The notes: generated by a model not told the origin, from the sequence alone. Counted from the stretch's first letter, positions 8,695 to 17,394 are shown. The stretch: DNA of 64,000 nucleotides from an uncultured Oscillospiraceae bacterium (GCA_902490585.1 CABUEI010000001.1:139463-203462); one strand, 5' to 3'. Made by a program: numbers and translations.

Positions 8695-9057
8695 TCAAAA
8701 TTCAACCCTCTGCCCGAACTTAAGCAATATCCTTGAATACAGTTCCTTATTTATCTCATAATAATCGGTAGCCGTTGTCTTTCTGTCGTTTTCATAAAGT
8801 TCAAAACGCATAATTATCTCGCTGTAGTCCTCCGTGTAATAAAAAACGCACAGCCAGTAGCGGTTTTTCTCCGCATAATAATTCACAGGTTCAAGCGTCA
8901 GCACCGAGCTTATATCACCGTTTAAAAGCATATTCAGCTCATCGGGCTTTATATAGCAGAACTGAACTTTCTTTGTCATAGGCATTGCCTTTGCTTTTCT
9001 TCTGAGCGGAGTATCGGCGGTGTTTGTCTTATCCGTTTTCTTTTTAAAGAAGAACAT
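8695..9057 (-). CDS. Hypothetical protein, 120 aa, upstream partner of the DUF262 gene
   Basis: Not recognised. The N-terminus MFFFKKKTDK is short and basic, and the body is a mixed alpha/beta sequence rich in Tyr, with no membrane segment or cysteine cluster. The RBS GGGAGGATG lies shortly before the ATG. Base composition is closer to the host core than to the DUF262 gene behind it, so co-transcription with the latter may be accidental. Confidence 0.65.
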   Translation of the reverse strand: MFFFKKKTDKTNTADTPLRRKAKAMPMTKKVQFCYIKPDELNMLLNGDISSVLTLEPVNYYAEKNRYWLCVFYYTEDYSEIIMRFELYENDRKTTATDYYEINKELYSRILLKFGQRVEF

Positions 9058-9092
9058 ATATCATCCTCCCGTACATATTTCCTTATAATGCT

Positions 9093-9121
9093 ATTCTATC
9101 ACACATTGAACACTTTGTCCA
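9093..9121 (-). promoter_or_regulatory. Promoter of the 120-aa gene and DUF262 gene
   Basis: Minus strand TGGACA (9121-9116), 17-bp spacer, TAGAAT (9098-9093), 36 bp before the start at 9057. Confidence 0.55.
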
Positions 9122-9277
9122 TATAAGCCGTATATTTTTTCACTTGTGTTAAAAATGGCGTTAAAGCAATTATCTGTCAAACTTCAAAGCTGTATCACAA
9201 CTTTTTCACATACGAACTGTATACTTTAGCCATAGTCAAAAAACAATAAAGCCTACGGGCGTGAAAGGATGATAGAT

Positions 9278-10762
9278 ATGACAGACGGATTTGAACGCAA
9301 CGACATGAACAATATGAACGGTGACGGCGGACAGGTACAGAACAGCTTCTCCACCGCAGACAATGCTCAGACAGCAGACACCGCTTCGGCAAATGCAAAC
9401 GCTAACGGATATAACGCACAGCAGAATGCTTACGGCTCATATTACAACTACGCAAACAATATGAACAATGCTCAGCCGGGTATGAACACGGTACACGTTA
9501 ATGCAAACGGTGCTAAACCTCCCAAGAAAAAAGGCAGAGGTGCTTTTGCGGCAGGTATTATTGCGGCGGCTCTGGTAGTCGGCGGCGGTGCAGGCTTTGC
9601 AGGCACGGTACTCGGTAACGGTATCGGTTCTACAAATCCTTTTGCAAGCTCGTCAGACAGCACATCACAGAGCGTTTCGTCAAACGACAGCTCCGAAAAC
9701 TCGGTTGCCGCTCCGTCAACAACGCTAAACACATCAAATACGGCAACAGCCGCTCCTCTTGACGAAAGCAAGATAAACGACAGTACGAACAGCACTCTTC
9801 TGAACGCCGAAGAGCTTTACGAAAAGGTAAAGAACACGGTAGTTCTCGTATATAACTATCAGCGTCAGACAGGCTATGCAGAGCCTGTAAAATACGGTAG
9901 CGGCAGTGGTGTTGTATTCACATCGGACGGCTATGTTATCACAAACGCTCACGTTGTAGAGGGGGCAGACAAGATGACCGTCGTTGCTCCCGATTACAAG
10001 AATCCCGACAACACAAAGGAATATGAAGCAACCGTAGTCGGCAGTGATACTTATTCAGACCTCGCAGTGCTGAAAATCAGCCGTGACGACCCGTTTGAAT
10101 ACGCAACACTCGGCGACTCGGACACTGTAAGAGTAGGTCAGGATGTATGCGTACTCGGCAACCCCAAGCAGTTACTCAACTCTCTTACTAAGGGTATCGT
10201 ATCCGGTCTTGGCAGAGCCTCCGCTTCAAACAGCGCATACGGCACAAGCACAATACAGATAGATGCGGCTATCAACAGCGGTAACAGCGGCGGCGGACTT
10301 TTCGATATGTACGGCAACGTTATCGGTATAATCGACTACAAGCTGGTATCCAACACATCAGCGTCTATAGATAACATCGGCTTTGCCATTACCATAAACG
10401 AGGCTAAGCCCGTTATCAACGACCTTATGACAAAGGGCTATGTTACGAACCGTCCCGGTCTTGGCATCAACGGCGAGGAGATAAGCGAATACAGCGCATA
10501 TATGCAGGGACTTGAAAGCGGCGGCGTATATGTAACATATATCTCGGAAGATATGCCGGTAGCAAAGAGCGGTCTTAAAGTCGGCGATATCATTTCAAAG
10601 GTAAACGGCACAGCGGTCACCTCCGTAACAGATATACAGAATATCATTGCGGAGCTTAACATAGGCGACACTGTTGAGCTTACGGTTTACAGAGCAGGCG
10701 CAACAGGCAGATACACTACAAAGACTATCAACGTTGAGCTTGCCGAGATTGAGCTTAACTGA
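9278..10762 (+). CDS. HtrA/DegP-like membrane-anchored serine protease with PDZ domain
   Basis: 494 aa. The start at 9278 is preferred over the in-frame ATG at 9269 because the AAAGGA ribosome site directly abuts the latter and stands 8 nt before the former. Order: an Asn/Ala/Gln-rich cytoplasmic tail of about 85 residues, a basic KPPKKKGRG stop, one membrane segment (about 89-113), a Ser/Thr linker, the trypsin-like domain with His225 (TNAHVV), Asp261 (SDLAVLK) and Ser337 (GNSGGG), and a C-terminal PDZ domain (about 385-490). Role: degradation or refolding of damaged extracytoplasmic proteins. Single-gene unit with a terminator shared with the convergent kinase gene. Confidence 0.9.
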   Translation: MTDGFERNDMNNMNGDGGQVQNSFSTADNAQTADTASANANANGYNAQQNAYGSYYNYANNMNNAQPGMNTVHVNANGAKPPKKKGRGAFAAGIIAAALVVGGGAGFAGTVLGNGIGSTNPFASSSDSTSQSVSSNDSSENSVAAPSTTLNTSNTATAAPLDESKINDSTNSTLLNAEELYEKVKNTVVLVYNYQRQTGYAEPVKYGSGSGVVFTSDGYVITNAHVVEGADKMTVVAPDYKNPDNTKEYEATVVGSDTYSDLAVLKISRDDPFEYATLGDSDTVRVGQDVCVLGNPKQLLNSLTKGIVSGLGRASASNSAYGTSTIQIDAAINSGNSGGGLFDMYGNVIGIIDYKLVSNTSASIDNIGFAITINEAKPVINDLMTKGYVTNRPGLGINGEEISEYSAYMQGLESGGVYVTYISEDMPVAKSGLKVGDIISKVNGTAVTSVTDIQNIIAELNIGDTVELTVYRAGATGRYTTKTINVELAEIELN

Positions 10763-10785
10763 CAGAGCATAAACGAATAAAAGTA

Positions 10786-10823
10786 ACGGCTGTGGTGAAG
10801 AAATTCATCACAGCCGTTTTTTA
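10786..10823 (+). terminator. Bidirectional terminator between htrA-like and kinase genes
   Basis: ACGGCTGTGGTGA (10786-10798) pairs with the TCACAGCCGT side (to 10817), followed by TTTTTTA. The kinase stop codon lies at its edge. Confidence 0.8.
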
Positions 10824-12154
10824 TACTTTTAAATTCAGCAGAACAGAAGACATGAACATTCCGTCCTTAATTTCCGCACGGTATGTACCGCCGTACTTCT
10901 CGGCAATACTTTTGACCGACTCAACGCCTATACCGAATCCGACGTGCTTTGAAGAGAACAACACGCCGTTGAAATCTTTTCTGACATCACCGGTAAAGGT
11001 GTTGTCTATACCGAGACAAAGCGTGTAATCATCTGTCAATGCTCTGATAACTATCTTCTTGTTATCGCCGCTTTCAGCCTTGCAGGCGTCTATCGCATTT
11101 TCTATAAGATTTCCGAACAGCACCGACAAATCCGTTTCGTCAATCGCTATATCGTCAGGGATAACCGCCTTCACGTCATAATCTATATCCGCATTTTTTG
11201 CCGCTTGTGCAAAATACAGCATTACGGCATTCACCGTCTTGTTCTCACAGAAGCTGATAAGCGTATCGTCGGGCAGGCTCTGCTGATAGCTGTTAAGATA
11301 TTTTTCAAGCTCCTCGTATTGCTTATTTCTGACGTATTCCTGCATAAGTGAGATATGGTGACGCACATCATGCTTTGCACGTCTTGCGTCCGCTATCTTC
11401 TCCTGCAGCTTTTCGTACTGCAGGTTCTGCATCGCAAGGCGGTGGTTGCTGTCGCTGAGCGTTATGTTCTTCTCCTGCTCGTTTATCAGCATCGCTATAA
11501 CATAATACACTATTCCGGCTCCCACGTTTATAAACAGCAGGAACACAGTGTTGCCTGCGTCAAGTGCAGTTTCAAGGCTGGATTTGCCATTGTTGTTATA
11601 GAGCATATAGTACCATATCAGATAGAAGGTCGCAGGTATCAGCCACAGATACCGCCACTCGATACCGGTGGGCTCTTTTTCAACGGCAGGAGTATACACC
11701 TTCTTGGTGTAGATGAAAAGAGGAATCCATACTACCGCAAGCACAAAGAGCATAATGAGCGAGAACGACCAGCGGTATGTCTGTACTGCCAGCTCGGGAA
11801 AAATCTTTCCTTCTATGCACTTTGCCGCCGCCACTACAAAATTCGCCGTGTTTGATATCATAAGCAAGGTGAACAGTGCCTTGCCGAAATTTACTTTTAC
11901 CGCAATAAAATAGAAAACCACATACACCGCAGTGCTTACCGCACTCGCAAGTGCCGCCTTTCCTCCCGAAAAGAAGGCCGCCCACAGCCCAAGCCCCATC
12001 TGGATAAACGATATAACAACAATAATGCAGACCGTGATTTTCACAGAAAAGCGAAGCCTGAACGGAAAGGATAAAGCGCAAGTGCCATAAACGGCAGGAA
12101 ATTCAGCAGCGAATAAACGCATATTTCCGCTATTCTGTATAATGGCGGCATCAT
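10821..12154 (-). pseudogene. AgrC-like GHKL histidine kinase with a frameshift near its N-terminus
   Basis: The long frame encodes about 5-6 membrane segments, an H-box region (ARRAKHDVRHH), the N-box NLIENAIDACK and G-box GFGIGVESVKSIAEKYGG of LytS/AgrC-type sensor kinases. Reading that frame to its upstream end gives an implausible N-terminus (GTG at 12161). The better start is ATG at 12154, 6 nt behind AAAGGGCGG, and gives MMPPLYRIAEICVYSLLNFL, then MALALYPFR, before hitting a stop at about 12041. The two frames match the family only if joined by a one-base shift near 12055-12070 (YPFR followed by LRFSVK). So the gene is frameshifted or the sequence has an error. No response regulator is adjacent. 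Confidence 0.7.
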
Positions 12155-12267
12155 AACTCACCGCCCTTTCCGTGCTTTATCCGTGGATAAAATATTATGA
12201 CTGTAATCTCCGGTGCTTTGTAAGTAGTATTTATCATAGCCGATCTCCTACAATATAACCAATATCT

Positions 12268-12296
12268 ATAATAGCACACAACAGACTATTTTACAA
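12268..12296 (-). promoter_or_regulatory. Promoter of the GHKL kinase gene
   Basis: Minus strand TTGTAA (12296-12291), 17-bp spacer, TATTAT (12273-12268). Confidence 0.45.
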
Positions 12297-12339
12297 TAAA
12301 AAATCAGAGTGATTACATCTGTATATTACGGTTTGTGCC

Positions 12340-12372
12340 GAAAAAAAGCCCCGACGCAACCTGCACTGGGGT
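12340..12372 (-). terminator. Terminator of the alkylation repair operon
   Basis: GGGGT (12368-12372) pairs with AGCCCC (12347-12352), with GU pairs inside. The minus strand continues TTTTTTT. Confidence 0.6.
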
Positions 12373-12376
12373 AAAG

Positions 12377-13069
12377 TTATCTCTGAGCATTTACCGTATC
12401 GGTCACTCTGTGCTTTACTTCATCGCTTATCCTTCTGCTGTCCCTTATCTTCTGCGCCGCCGCCAGCTTGACAGCAATGCTTATCGGGCTGTGTTCAAGA
12501 TATTTCACGATAAGCTGAGGATACCTTACGCAGTACACCGATATACCCCATGCCACCGCCATATCCCGATAATATTCTCCGCTCGGAAGCCTGTCGTATA
12601 TTGCGAGAGCTTTTCTTACGGTCGGCTCATCGGAAAATTTCGAGAACATAAGAACTGTTCCGACACGGGAAACGAATTCTTCTTTCCTGTACATCAGCCC
12701 TTCTGCAAGACGGAGCAAATCGTCCTCTTCACTCTTTTTCACCTTGATGCAGGAGCAGAAGCAATCGCACTCGGCCCAGTTGTCTATCATCTCGGCATAG
12801 CGTATAATATACGGCTCTTTTTCGCACAGCGGAGCGTCGGCAAAACCGACAGCCGCACCCTTTATGATTATTTCTTCAAAGCTGTCATACGGCAGTTCGA
12901 AAATCTCCTTATAATCCGCCTTATGCTCCTTTGCGATAGCCTTAAGGTCGGGCATACGCACGCCAATCACTCTGTATTTGCTCGTATGCACTATCTTCTC
13001 GTTGAAAACACGGAACTTTTCTTCCGAAAGGCTTTCAAGAAGGGAAATCAACTCGCCTCGCTCTGTCAT
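12377..13069 (-). CDS. AlkD-like DNA alkylation repair protein (HEAT-repeat glycosylase family)
   Basis: 230 aa. Matches the DNA alkylation repair (AlkD) family in layout and motifs: GVRMPDLKAIAKE near residue 37, DNWAECDCFC near 97, and the aromatic MAVAWGISVYCVRYP repeat near 168. These proteins remove bulky or cationic N3/N7 alkyl purines using a HEAT-like solenoid. Start ATG (13069) overlaps the stop of the ogt gene as ATGA, so it is translationally coupled and last in a three-gene repair operon. Cysteine content is unusually high, but I cannot say why. Confidence 0.8.
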   Translation of the reverse strand: MTERGELISLLESLSEEKFRVFNEKIVHTSKYRVIGVRMPDLKAIAKEHKADYKEIFELPYDSFEEIIIKGAAVGFADAPLCEKEPYIIRYAEMIDNWAECDCFCSCIKVKKSEEDDLLRLAEGLMYRKEEFVSRVGTVLMFSKFSDEPTVRKALAIYDRLPSGEYYRDMAVAWGISVYCVRYPQLIVKYLEHSPISIAVKLAAAQKIRDSRRISDEVKHRVTDTVNAQR

Positions 13070-13527
13070 TTATACCTCTCCTCTGTTTCAAGCAGGAATT
13101 TCTTTATATCAATTCCCTCTTCGCCCATGTAGTAGCCTATGTCGCCGCTTGCCGGGACTATCCTGTGGCAAGGGATAAGTATCGGGAGGGGATTTCTTTT
13201 AAGCACCGAGCCACACGCACGGATTGCCTTGCTTCCTGCCATTTCAGCCGCTTGCCTGTATGTGACACGCTCACCGTAGGGTATCTTCTGCACGGCTGTA
13301 AGTATGCTCCTGAAAAACGGCGTACCGAGATTACTGATATCAAACGGCAAGGAAAACTCTTTCAGACATCCGTCAAAATATGCGAGAAACTGCACTCTTG
13401 CCCTTTCGCATATAGGGTCGGGACGGTCGGGTATGTTCATGTCGAAAACGATATTCGTTATATTCCTGCCGTCCGTAATCACAGTCACAGTGCGGTTTAT
13501 CGGCATATCAAAGGTTATGTTGCTCAT
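13066..13527 (-). CDS. ogt: Methylated-DNA-[protein]-cysteine S-methyltransferase
   Basis: 153 aa with start ATG 13527, chosen because it overlaps the upstream stop (ATGA) and gives the usual length; an upstream in-frame start at 13596 is not supported. Direct reversal of O6-alkylguanine in one suicidal step. It has the helix-turn-helix with the GSKAIRACGSVLKRNP region and the active-site IPCHRIVPASGDIGYY. Middle gene of the coupled flavoprotein-ogt-alkD-like operon. Confidence 0.9.
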   Translation of the reverse strand: MSNITFDMPINRTVTVITDGRNITNIVFDMNIPDRPDPICERARVQFLAYFDGCLKEFSLPFDISNLGTPFFRSILTAVQKIPYGERVTYRQAAEMAGSKAIRACGSVLKRNPLPILIPCHRIVPASGDIGYYMGEEGIDIKKFLLETEERYK

Positions 13528-13985
13528 TTGCCACGATTTGCCTTTCCACTGATTCCGTTTACCGTAAGACAATAAACCCTTGTCCTTGACGTGCATGAAC
13601 TGTCAGGCTTATAGGTCTGCTCGCCGTACTGTTTCAGTATAAGTGCGAGTGCGGACAGCTTCTCTTCGGGAGCGGTAACCTCAGTCATAATGCCGTTTCC
13701 GGCGACGCTCTCATAGAGGCTTGTTATACTTCCCTGACGGTAGTCAAGGCAGTTGTCAAGCTCGAAAGCGACCTTGTTGTTTTTGTCGATAAGTCGGTTC
13801 TTCTTACCGTCCTGTGCAGTGTGCACAAAGACGCACATTCTGCCGTCCTTTTCTTCAAATCCGAAGTTGAACGGCAGAACATAAGGATACTCACCGTCAT
13901 GAAAAGCAATGCGTATTACTTTTGAGCGACTGATGATATCCTTTATCTCATTTATATCTGTTATTTCACGGTCTTTTCTTCTCAT
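13524..13985 (-). CDS. NimA-like pyridoxamine 5'-phosphate oxidase family flavoprotein
   Basis: 153 aa. FMN-binding split-barrel family, resembling the nitroimidazole-resistance (Nim) branch: MRRKDREITD, PYVLPFNFGFE near 35 and a CDS-typical DGKKNRLIDKNN FMN loop. It probably reduces small electrophiles or flavin-linked substrates; the true substrate is unknown. First gene of a three-gene operon with ogt and an AlkD-like gene, each overlapping the next by ATGA, which suggests a role in coping with electrophilic or nitrosating damage. Transcribed from a consensus promoter at 14024-14052. Confidence 0.75.
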   Translation of the reverse strand: MRRKDREITDINEIKDIISRSKVIRIAFHDGEYPYVLPFNFGFEEKDGRMCVFVHTAQDGKKNRLIDKNNKVAFELDNCLDYRQGSITSLYESVAGNGIMTEVTAPEEKLSALALILKQYGEQTYKPDSSCTSRTRVYCLTVNGISGKANRGK

Positions 13986-14023
13986 CTCAAAACCTCCGCC
14001 CGTATCATGATGTTCCTGAAATA

Positions 14024-14052
14024 ATTATACGATACGGGAAGAAATGTGTCAA
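14024..14052 (-). promoter_or_regulatory. Consensus promoter of the alkylation repair operon
   Basis: Minus strand TTGACA (14052-14047), 17-bp spacer, TATAAT (14029-14024). It abuts the end of dpaB. Confidence 0.75.
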
Positions 14053-14055
14053 CCG

Positions 14056-14652
14056 TTATATAAGCACGGGCTGTAGCTGTTTATTGTCAAGTGCCGCAAC
14101 GACAGCCTCGGGTATCAGCGAAAAATCTGCAACCAGCGAACACGGCTTTTTCAGAGGGTCATCCTGTCCGAGCGGAACGAAGTAATAGTTCCTGCAATTC
14201 ATAAGAAAGCCGATATTCTTGAATGAACCTGCGAGTGCATCATTTGTGGCGCAGGCGATAAGGACGGGTCCTGCTCCTCTGAGGTGGCTTTTTACCGCCA
14301 TTGTGACAGGCGTATCGGTTATGCTTCTTGCAAGCTTTGCCATGGTGTTTCCCGTACAGGGGGCCACAACCATTATATCTGTAAGCTTTTTCGGTCCTAT
14401 CGGTTCTGCATCTGCGACTGACATTATAACACGTTTACCGCAGATATTCTCTGCCCTTTTTATATGCTCCTGCGCCGTTCCGAAACGTGTATCGGTAGTT
14501 CCTGCATTGAACGACATTATCGGAAGTATATCACAGCCTGCATCGTGCAGTGCCTGCATAGCCGTAAAAGCCTTTGAGAATGTGCAGAACGAACCTGTCA
14601 TGCAAAATCCGACTTTCACGCCGTCAAGTAATCCGTCAAGCTCACGGCTCAA
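14056..14652 (-). CDS. dpaB: Dipicolinate synthase subunit B
   Basis: 198 aa from a TTG start at 14652 overlapping the end of dpaA, with GGGGCGG as ribosome site; this gives the family length of about 200, while the longer in-frame ATG start at 14718 does not. Flavoprotein-like Rossmann subunit with VGFCMTGSFCTF near the N-terminus and VVAPCTGNTMAKLA. With DpaA it converts dihydrodipicolinate to dipicolinic acid in the mother cell during sporulation. It marks the host as a spore former. Confidence 0.9.
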   Translation of the reverse strand: MSRELDGLLDGVKVGFCMTGSFCTFSKAFTAMQALHDAGCDILPIMSFNAGTTDTRFGTAQEHIKRAENICGKRVIMSVADAEPIGPKKLTDIMVVAPCTGNTMAKLARSITDTPVTMAVKSHLRGAGPVLIACATNDALAGSFKNIGFLMNCRNYYFVPLGQDDPLKKPCSLVADFSLIPEAVVAALDNKQLQPVLI

Positions 14653-15511
14653 AGTTACCGCCCCTTTCTTTATTGTCACGACTGTTGACATAAGTATCGA
14701 GTATTTCTTCAACCGCATCGGCGATTATTTCTCCTGCCGTTTTCGGTGCTGTTTTTGCAGGAAGTCCGCCTGCCTTTATTACCGTTGCTTTTCCGCCGTA
14801 ATTTTTAAGTGCCGTTTTTTCAATACCTGAGGCTGAAGCAAGTTCGACATACACTGCCTCGTCATCAAATGACGAAAGTTCATCTTCGCCTATCACTGCA
14901 CACGGCACGGTGTTGTATATAAGAGAAACCTCGGGGAGAATGTCACACAGCACGTCAAAACCTATGGCACGGCAACCTGCCATTCTCGCCTTGGCACGTT
15001 TTTCACGGCTCCTTGCCGCAACAATTACTTCACTTCCCATTGCGGTAAGATACACAGCCAGCTGTGACGCTATCCTGCCGAAGCCGAGTATCAGTACTTT
15101 CTGACCCAGTAACTGTTCGGGCGTTGCATTTATACCGACGGCAAGAGCGCCCTCGGCAGACGGGACTGCGTTTCTCAGCATTACGGATTCGTCCGAATAA
15201 TGATCCTCGCAGAAAAATTCATTTTCGGCACAGAATTTTCTGACTGACGGACTTATCATTCCGCCTATCAGTATTCCGTGCGGTCTGAGCAGCTTTGTGA
15301 CCGATGCAAGCGGTATCGGCTTATCGCAAAGCGGAGCATTTATATTGATACCGTCACGGCTTGCAGGCAAACCCAGTATCACCGCATCGCACTTTTCATC
15401 GGGAAGCATATCAAGCTCGCTTTGCCCATAGGTATAGACCTCGTATTTGCGGCTCAATTTATCGGCGGTATAACGCAAACGGGTATCTCCGCCGAGTATA
15501 AGAAGTTTCAT
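14642..15511 (-). CDS. dpaA: Dipicolinate synthase subunit A
   Basis: 289 aa. NAD(P)-binding Rossmann enzyme, with MKLLILGGDTR at the N-terminus and VLILGFGRIASQLA near residue 137. Oxidises dihydrodipicolinate to dipicolinate, the spore-core chelator of calcium. Overlaps dpaB by 11 bases. A sporulation sigma factor (sigma-K in Bacillus) is expected upstream, but I could not assign a promoter with confidence. Confidence 0.9.
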   Translation of the reverse strand: MKLLILGGDTRLRYTADKLSRKYEVYTYGQSELDMLPDEKCDAVILGLPASRDGININAPLCDKPIPLASVTKLLRPHGILIGGMISPSVRKFCAENEFFCEDHYSDESVMLRNAVPSAEGALAVGINATPEQLLGQKVLILGFGRIASQLAVYLTAMGSEVIVAARSREKRAKARMAGCRAIGFDVLCDILPEVSLIYNTVPCAVIGEDELSSFDDEAVYVELASASGIEKTALKNYGGKATVIKAGGLPAKTAPKTAGEIIADAVEEILDTYVNSRDNKERGGNFEP

Positions 15512-15684
15512 AATAATTTACCACGCTTTCTGTAGAATATATCACCGCCGTGTGCTATTAATAAACGGAAACAGCGACAACTGTTTTAATTGTGCAAATG
15601 TCGCTATCCGTTACATTTTCGCTATCATATTGTATGATTTTGCACTGTTTTTTGTGAAGAAAAGCGAAAAGACAATAAAAGCCC

Positions 15685-15713
15685 TTGTTTTTTCCAAATG
15701 TATATGGTATTAT
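15685..15713 (+). promoter_or_regulatory. Promoter of the histone-tail/SCP2-like gene
   Basis: TTGTTT (15685-15690), 17-bp spacer, TATTAT (15708-15713), about 70 bp upstream of the start at 15785. Confidence 0.5.
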
Positions 15714-15784
15714 ATGCAATAGAGGGGAATACCCCCACACACTTGTTGCCGATTGGCAGCAAATACAGAAAGGATCTAAGTGAA

Positions 15785-16348
15785 ATGGCTACTAAGAAGA
15801 CAAATACGACAGGAACTAAGACACCCGTAGCTGAAGCTGTAAAGACTGAAGCTGTAAAGGCTGCCGCTGAGGTAAAGGCTGATGCCGCAAAGGCAGTAAA
15901 GGCTGTTGAGAAGGTTGCAGAAAAGGCTGTAGAAAAGGTTGCTGAAAAGGCACCTGCAAAGAAGCCTGCCGCTAAGAAGGCAGCGCCTGCTAAGAAGGAA
16001 GTAAAGAAGGTCGCTCCCGCAGAGCCCGACCAGTACGCACTGGCTGACATGGTAAGAGCTAAGTTTGCAAAGAAGGACGTTTCAAAGGTAAACGAGAAGA
16101 TCGCAATCGAGATCAAGGCTTACGGTGAGAAGGAATTCTACATTTATGTACTTATCGACGACGGTAAGGTAACAGTTGAGCCCTGGGGCTACATCGACAA
16201 CGATGTACACGTTGATATGCCTATCGCAGACGTTGTTGCAGTTGCAAACGGCAAGTACGATTTCAAGGCTAAGGCATTAAGCGGTGACTTCTATGCTATC
16301 GGCAGTGTTACAAAGCTTCTCAAGGCTTACGAAGCACTCATCAAGTAA
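15785..16348 (+). CDS. Lys/Ala-rich histone H1-like tail joined to an SCP2-like domain
   Basis: 187 aa. Start 15785 (MATKKTNTTG) follows GAAAGGATC; the open frame extends further upstream without an RBS. Residues about 15-80 are a low-complexity Ala/Lys/Val/Glu region with EKVAEKAVEKVAEKAP and PAAKKAAPAKK repeats, like eukaryotic histone H1 tails and bacterial HctB/HU-tail proteins. Residues about 85-187 form a compact domain (PWGYIDNDVHVDMPIADVVA then a Gly-containing YDFKAKALSGDFYAIGS) that resembles SCP2 sterol-carrier-like domains, an assignment by eye only. The codon use is strongly biased to highly expressed codons. It could bind DNA, membrane or a polymer granule. Confidence 0.65.
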   Translation: MATKKTNTTGTKTPVAEAVKTEAVKAAAEVKADAAKAVKAVEKVAEKAVEKVAEKAPAKKPAAKKAAPAKKEVKKVAPAEPDQYALADMVRAKFAKKDVSKVNEKIAIEIKAYGEKEFYIYVLIDDGKVTVEPWGYIDNDVHVDMPIADVVAVANGKYDFKAKALSGDFYAIGSVTKLLKAYEALIK

Positions 16349-16388
16349 TCAAAACGGAATATAAGCGTTATTGCTTAAAATAATAATT

Positions 16389-16414
16389 GCAGGCGTAATT
16401 TCTATTACGTCTGC
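16389..16414 (+). terminator. Hairpin downstream of the histone-tail gene
   Basis: GCAGGCGTAAT (16389-16399) pairs with ATTACGTCTGC (16404-16414) across a TTCT loop. The T-tract after it is weak, so termination may be partial and galU may be partly read through. Confidence 0.5.
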
Positions 16415-16487
16415 AAGTTATATTATGATATTGTGTAGGGATATGAAGAAAACGGTAGAGAATACATCTGAATAAGGCAGGAACAGA

Positions 16488-17357
16488 ATGGAAAAGGTTA
16501 AAAAGGCAGTAATACTCGCAGCAGGTTTCGGAACACGAGTTCTCCCCGCAAGTAAGGCTATACCCAAGGAAATGCTGAACATAGTCGATAAGCCGGCTAT
16601 ACAGTATATAGTTGAAGAAGTTATCAATTCGGGAATAACAGAAATACTGATTGTTCTTTCCCGTGGAAAGCAGGAAGTCGAGGATCACTTTGACCGCAAG
16701 CCCGACCTTGAGGCACAGCTTCTCGCAGGCGGAAAGACAGAATTCTACAAGGTGGTATGTGACATTGCCGAAATGGGCAAGAACATCACTTATGTACGTC
16801 AGCAGGAGCAGAACGGCACAGGCGGCGCTGTTATGTATGCAAAGCAGTTTGTCGGAAACGATCCGTTTGTTGTTATCTACGGTGACGACGTTATAATCGG
16901 TGACGATCCCTGCACGGCACAGTGTTGCAGAGCGTATGAGAAGTACGGCAAGGCGGTTGTAAGCATAAAGGAAGTTCCGTTTGAGCTTGTACTGAAATAC
17001 TGTACGCTTGACGTAAAGCCGCTTGAGGACAACCTCTACAGCATTTCGGACATGATCGAAAAGCCGAAGCCCGAAGAGGTTATTTCAAACTTTGCGATAC
17101 TCGGAAGATGCGTTCTCCCGGCTAAGATATTTGATATTCTCGAAACGCTCCCGACAGGTGCAGGCGGTGAATATCAACTTACCGACGCTATGAAACAGCT
17201 TGCTAAGACTGAAGGCATGGTGGGCGTTGACTTTACCGGCACACGTTATGACATGGGCAACAAGCTCGGCATAATGAAAGCGTGTGTTGAGGTTGCACTG
17301 AAACACCCTGAGATAGGCGAGGATTTCAGAGCATATCTTAAGACACTGGATATATAA
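16488..17357 (+). CDS. galU: UTP-glucose-1-phosphate uridylyltransferase
   Basis: 289 aa. Makes UDP-glucose for cell-surface polymers and glycolipids. Nucleotidyltransferase signature AAGFGTRVLPASKAIPKEML (11-30), VEDHFDRKPDLE, and GGAVMYAKQF all match GalU. The RBS is GGCAGGAACAG. No operon partner; followed by a strong hairpin. Confidence 0.95.
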   Translation: MEKVKKAVILAAGFGTRVLPASKAIPKEMLNIVDKPAIQYIVEEVINSGITEILIVLSRGKQEVEDHFDRKPDLEAQLLAGGKTEFYKVVCDIAEMGKNITYVRQQEQNGTGGAVMYAKQFVGNDPFVVIYGDDVIIGDDPCTAQCCRAYEKYGKAVVSIKEVPFELVLKYCTLDVKPLEDNLYSISDMIEKPKPEEVISNFAILGRCVLPAKIFDILETLPTGAGGEYQLTDAMKQLAKTEGMVGVDFTGTRYDMGNKLGIMKACVEVALKHPEIGEDFRAYLKTLDI

Positions 17358-17364
17358 ATATAAC

Positions 17365-17394
17365 GAAGCGGAGCGTGAAACCACGCTCCGCTTC
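17365..17394 (+). terminator. Hairpin after galU
   Basis: GAAGCGGAGCGTG (17365-17377), loop AAAC, CACGCTCCGCTTC (17382-17394): 13 perfect pairs, but only a short T-run follows. The stem shares GAAGCGGAGC with the terminator at 18116-18146 on the far side of the hairpin array. Confidence 0.65.

Noticed and set aside
11355..11855. 166-codon plus-strand ORF within the GHKL kinase gene
   Set aside because: It is antisense to a well-supported coding region, has no RBS, and its Tyr/His/Val-rich content is typical of an antisense shadow.
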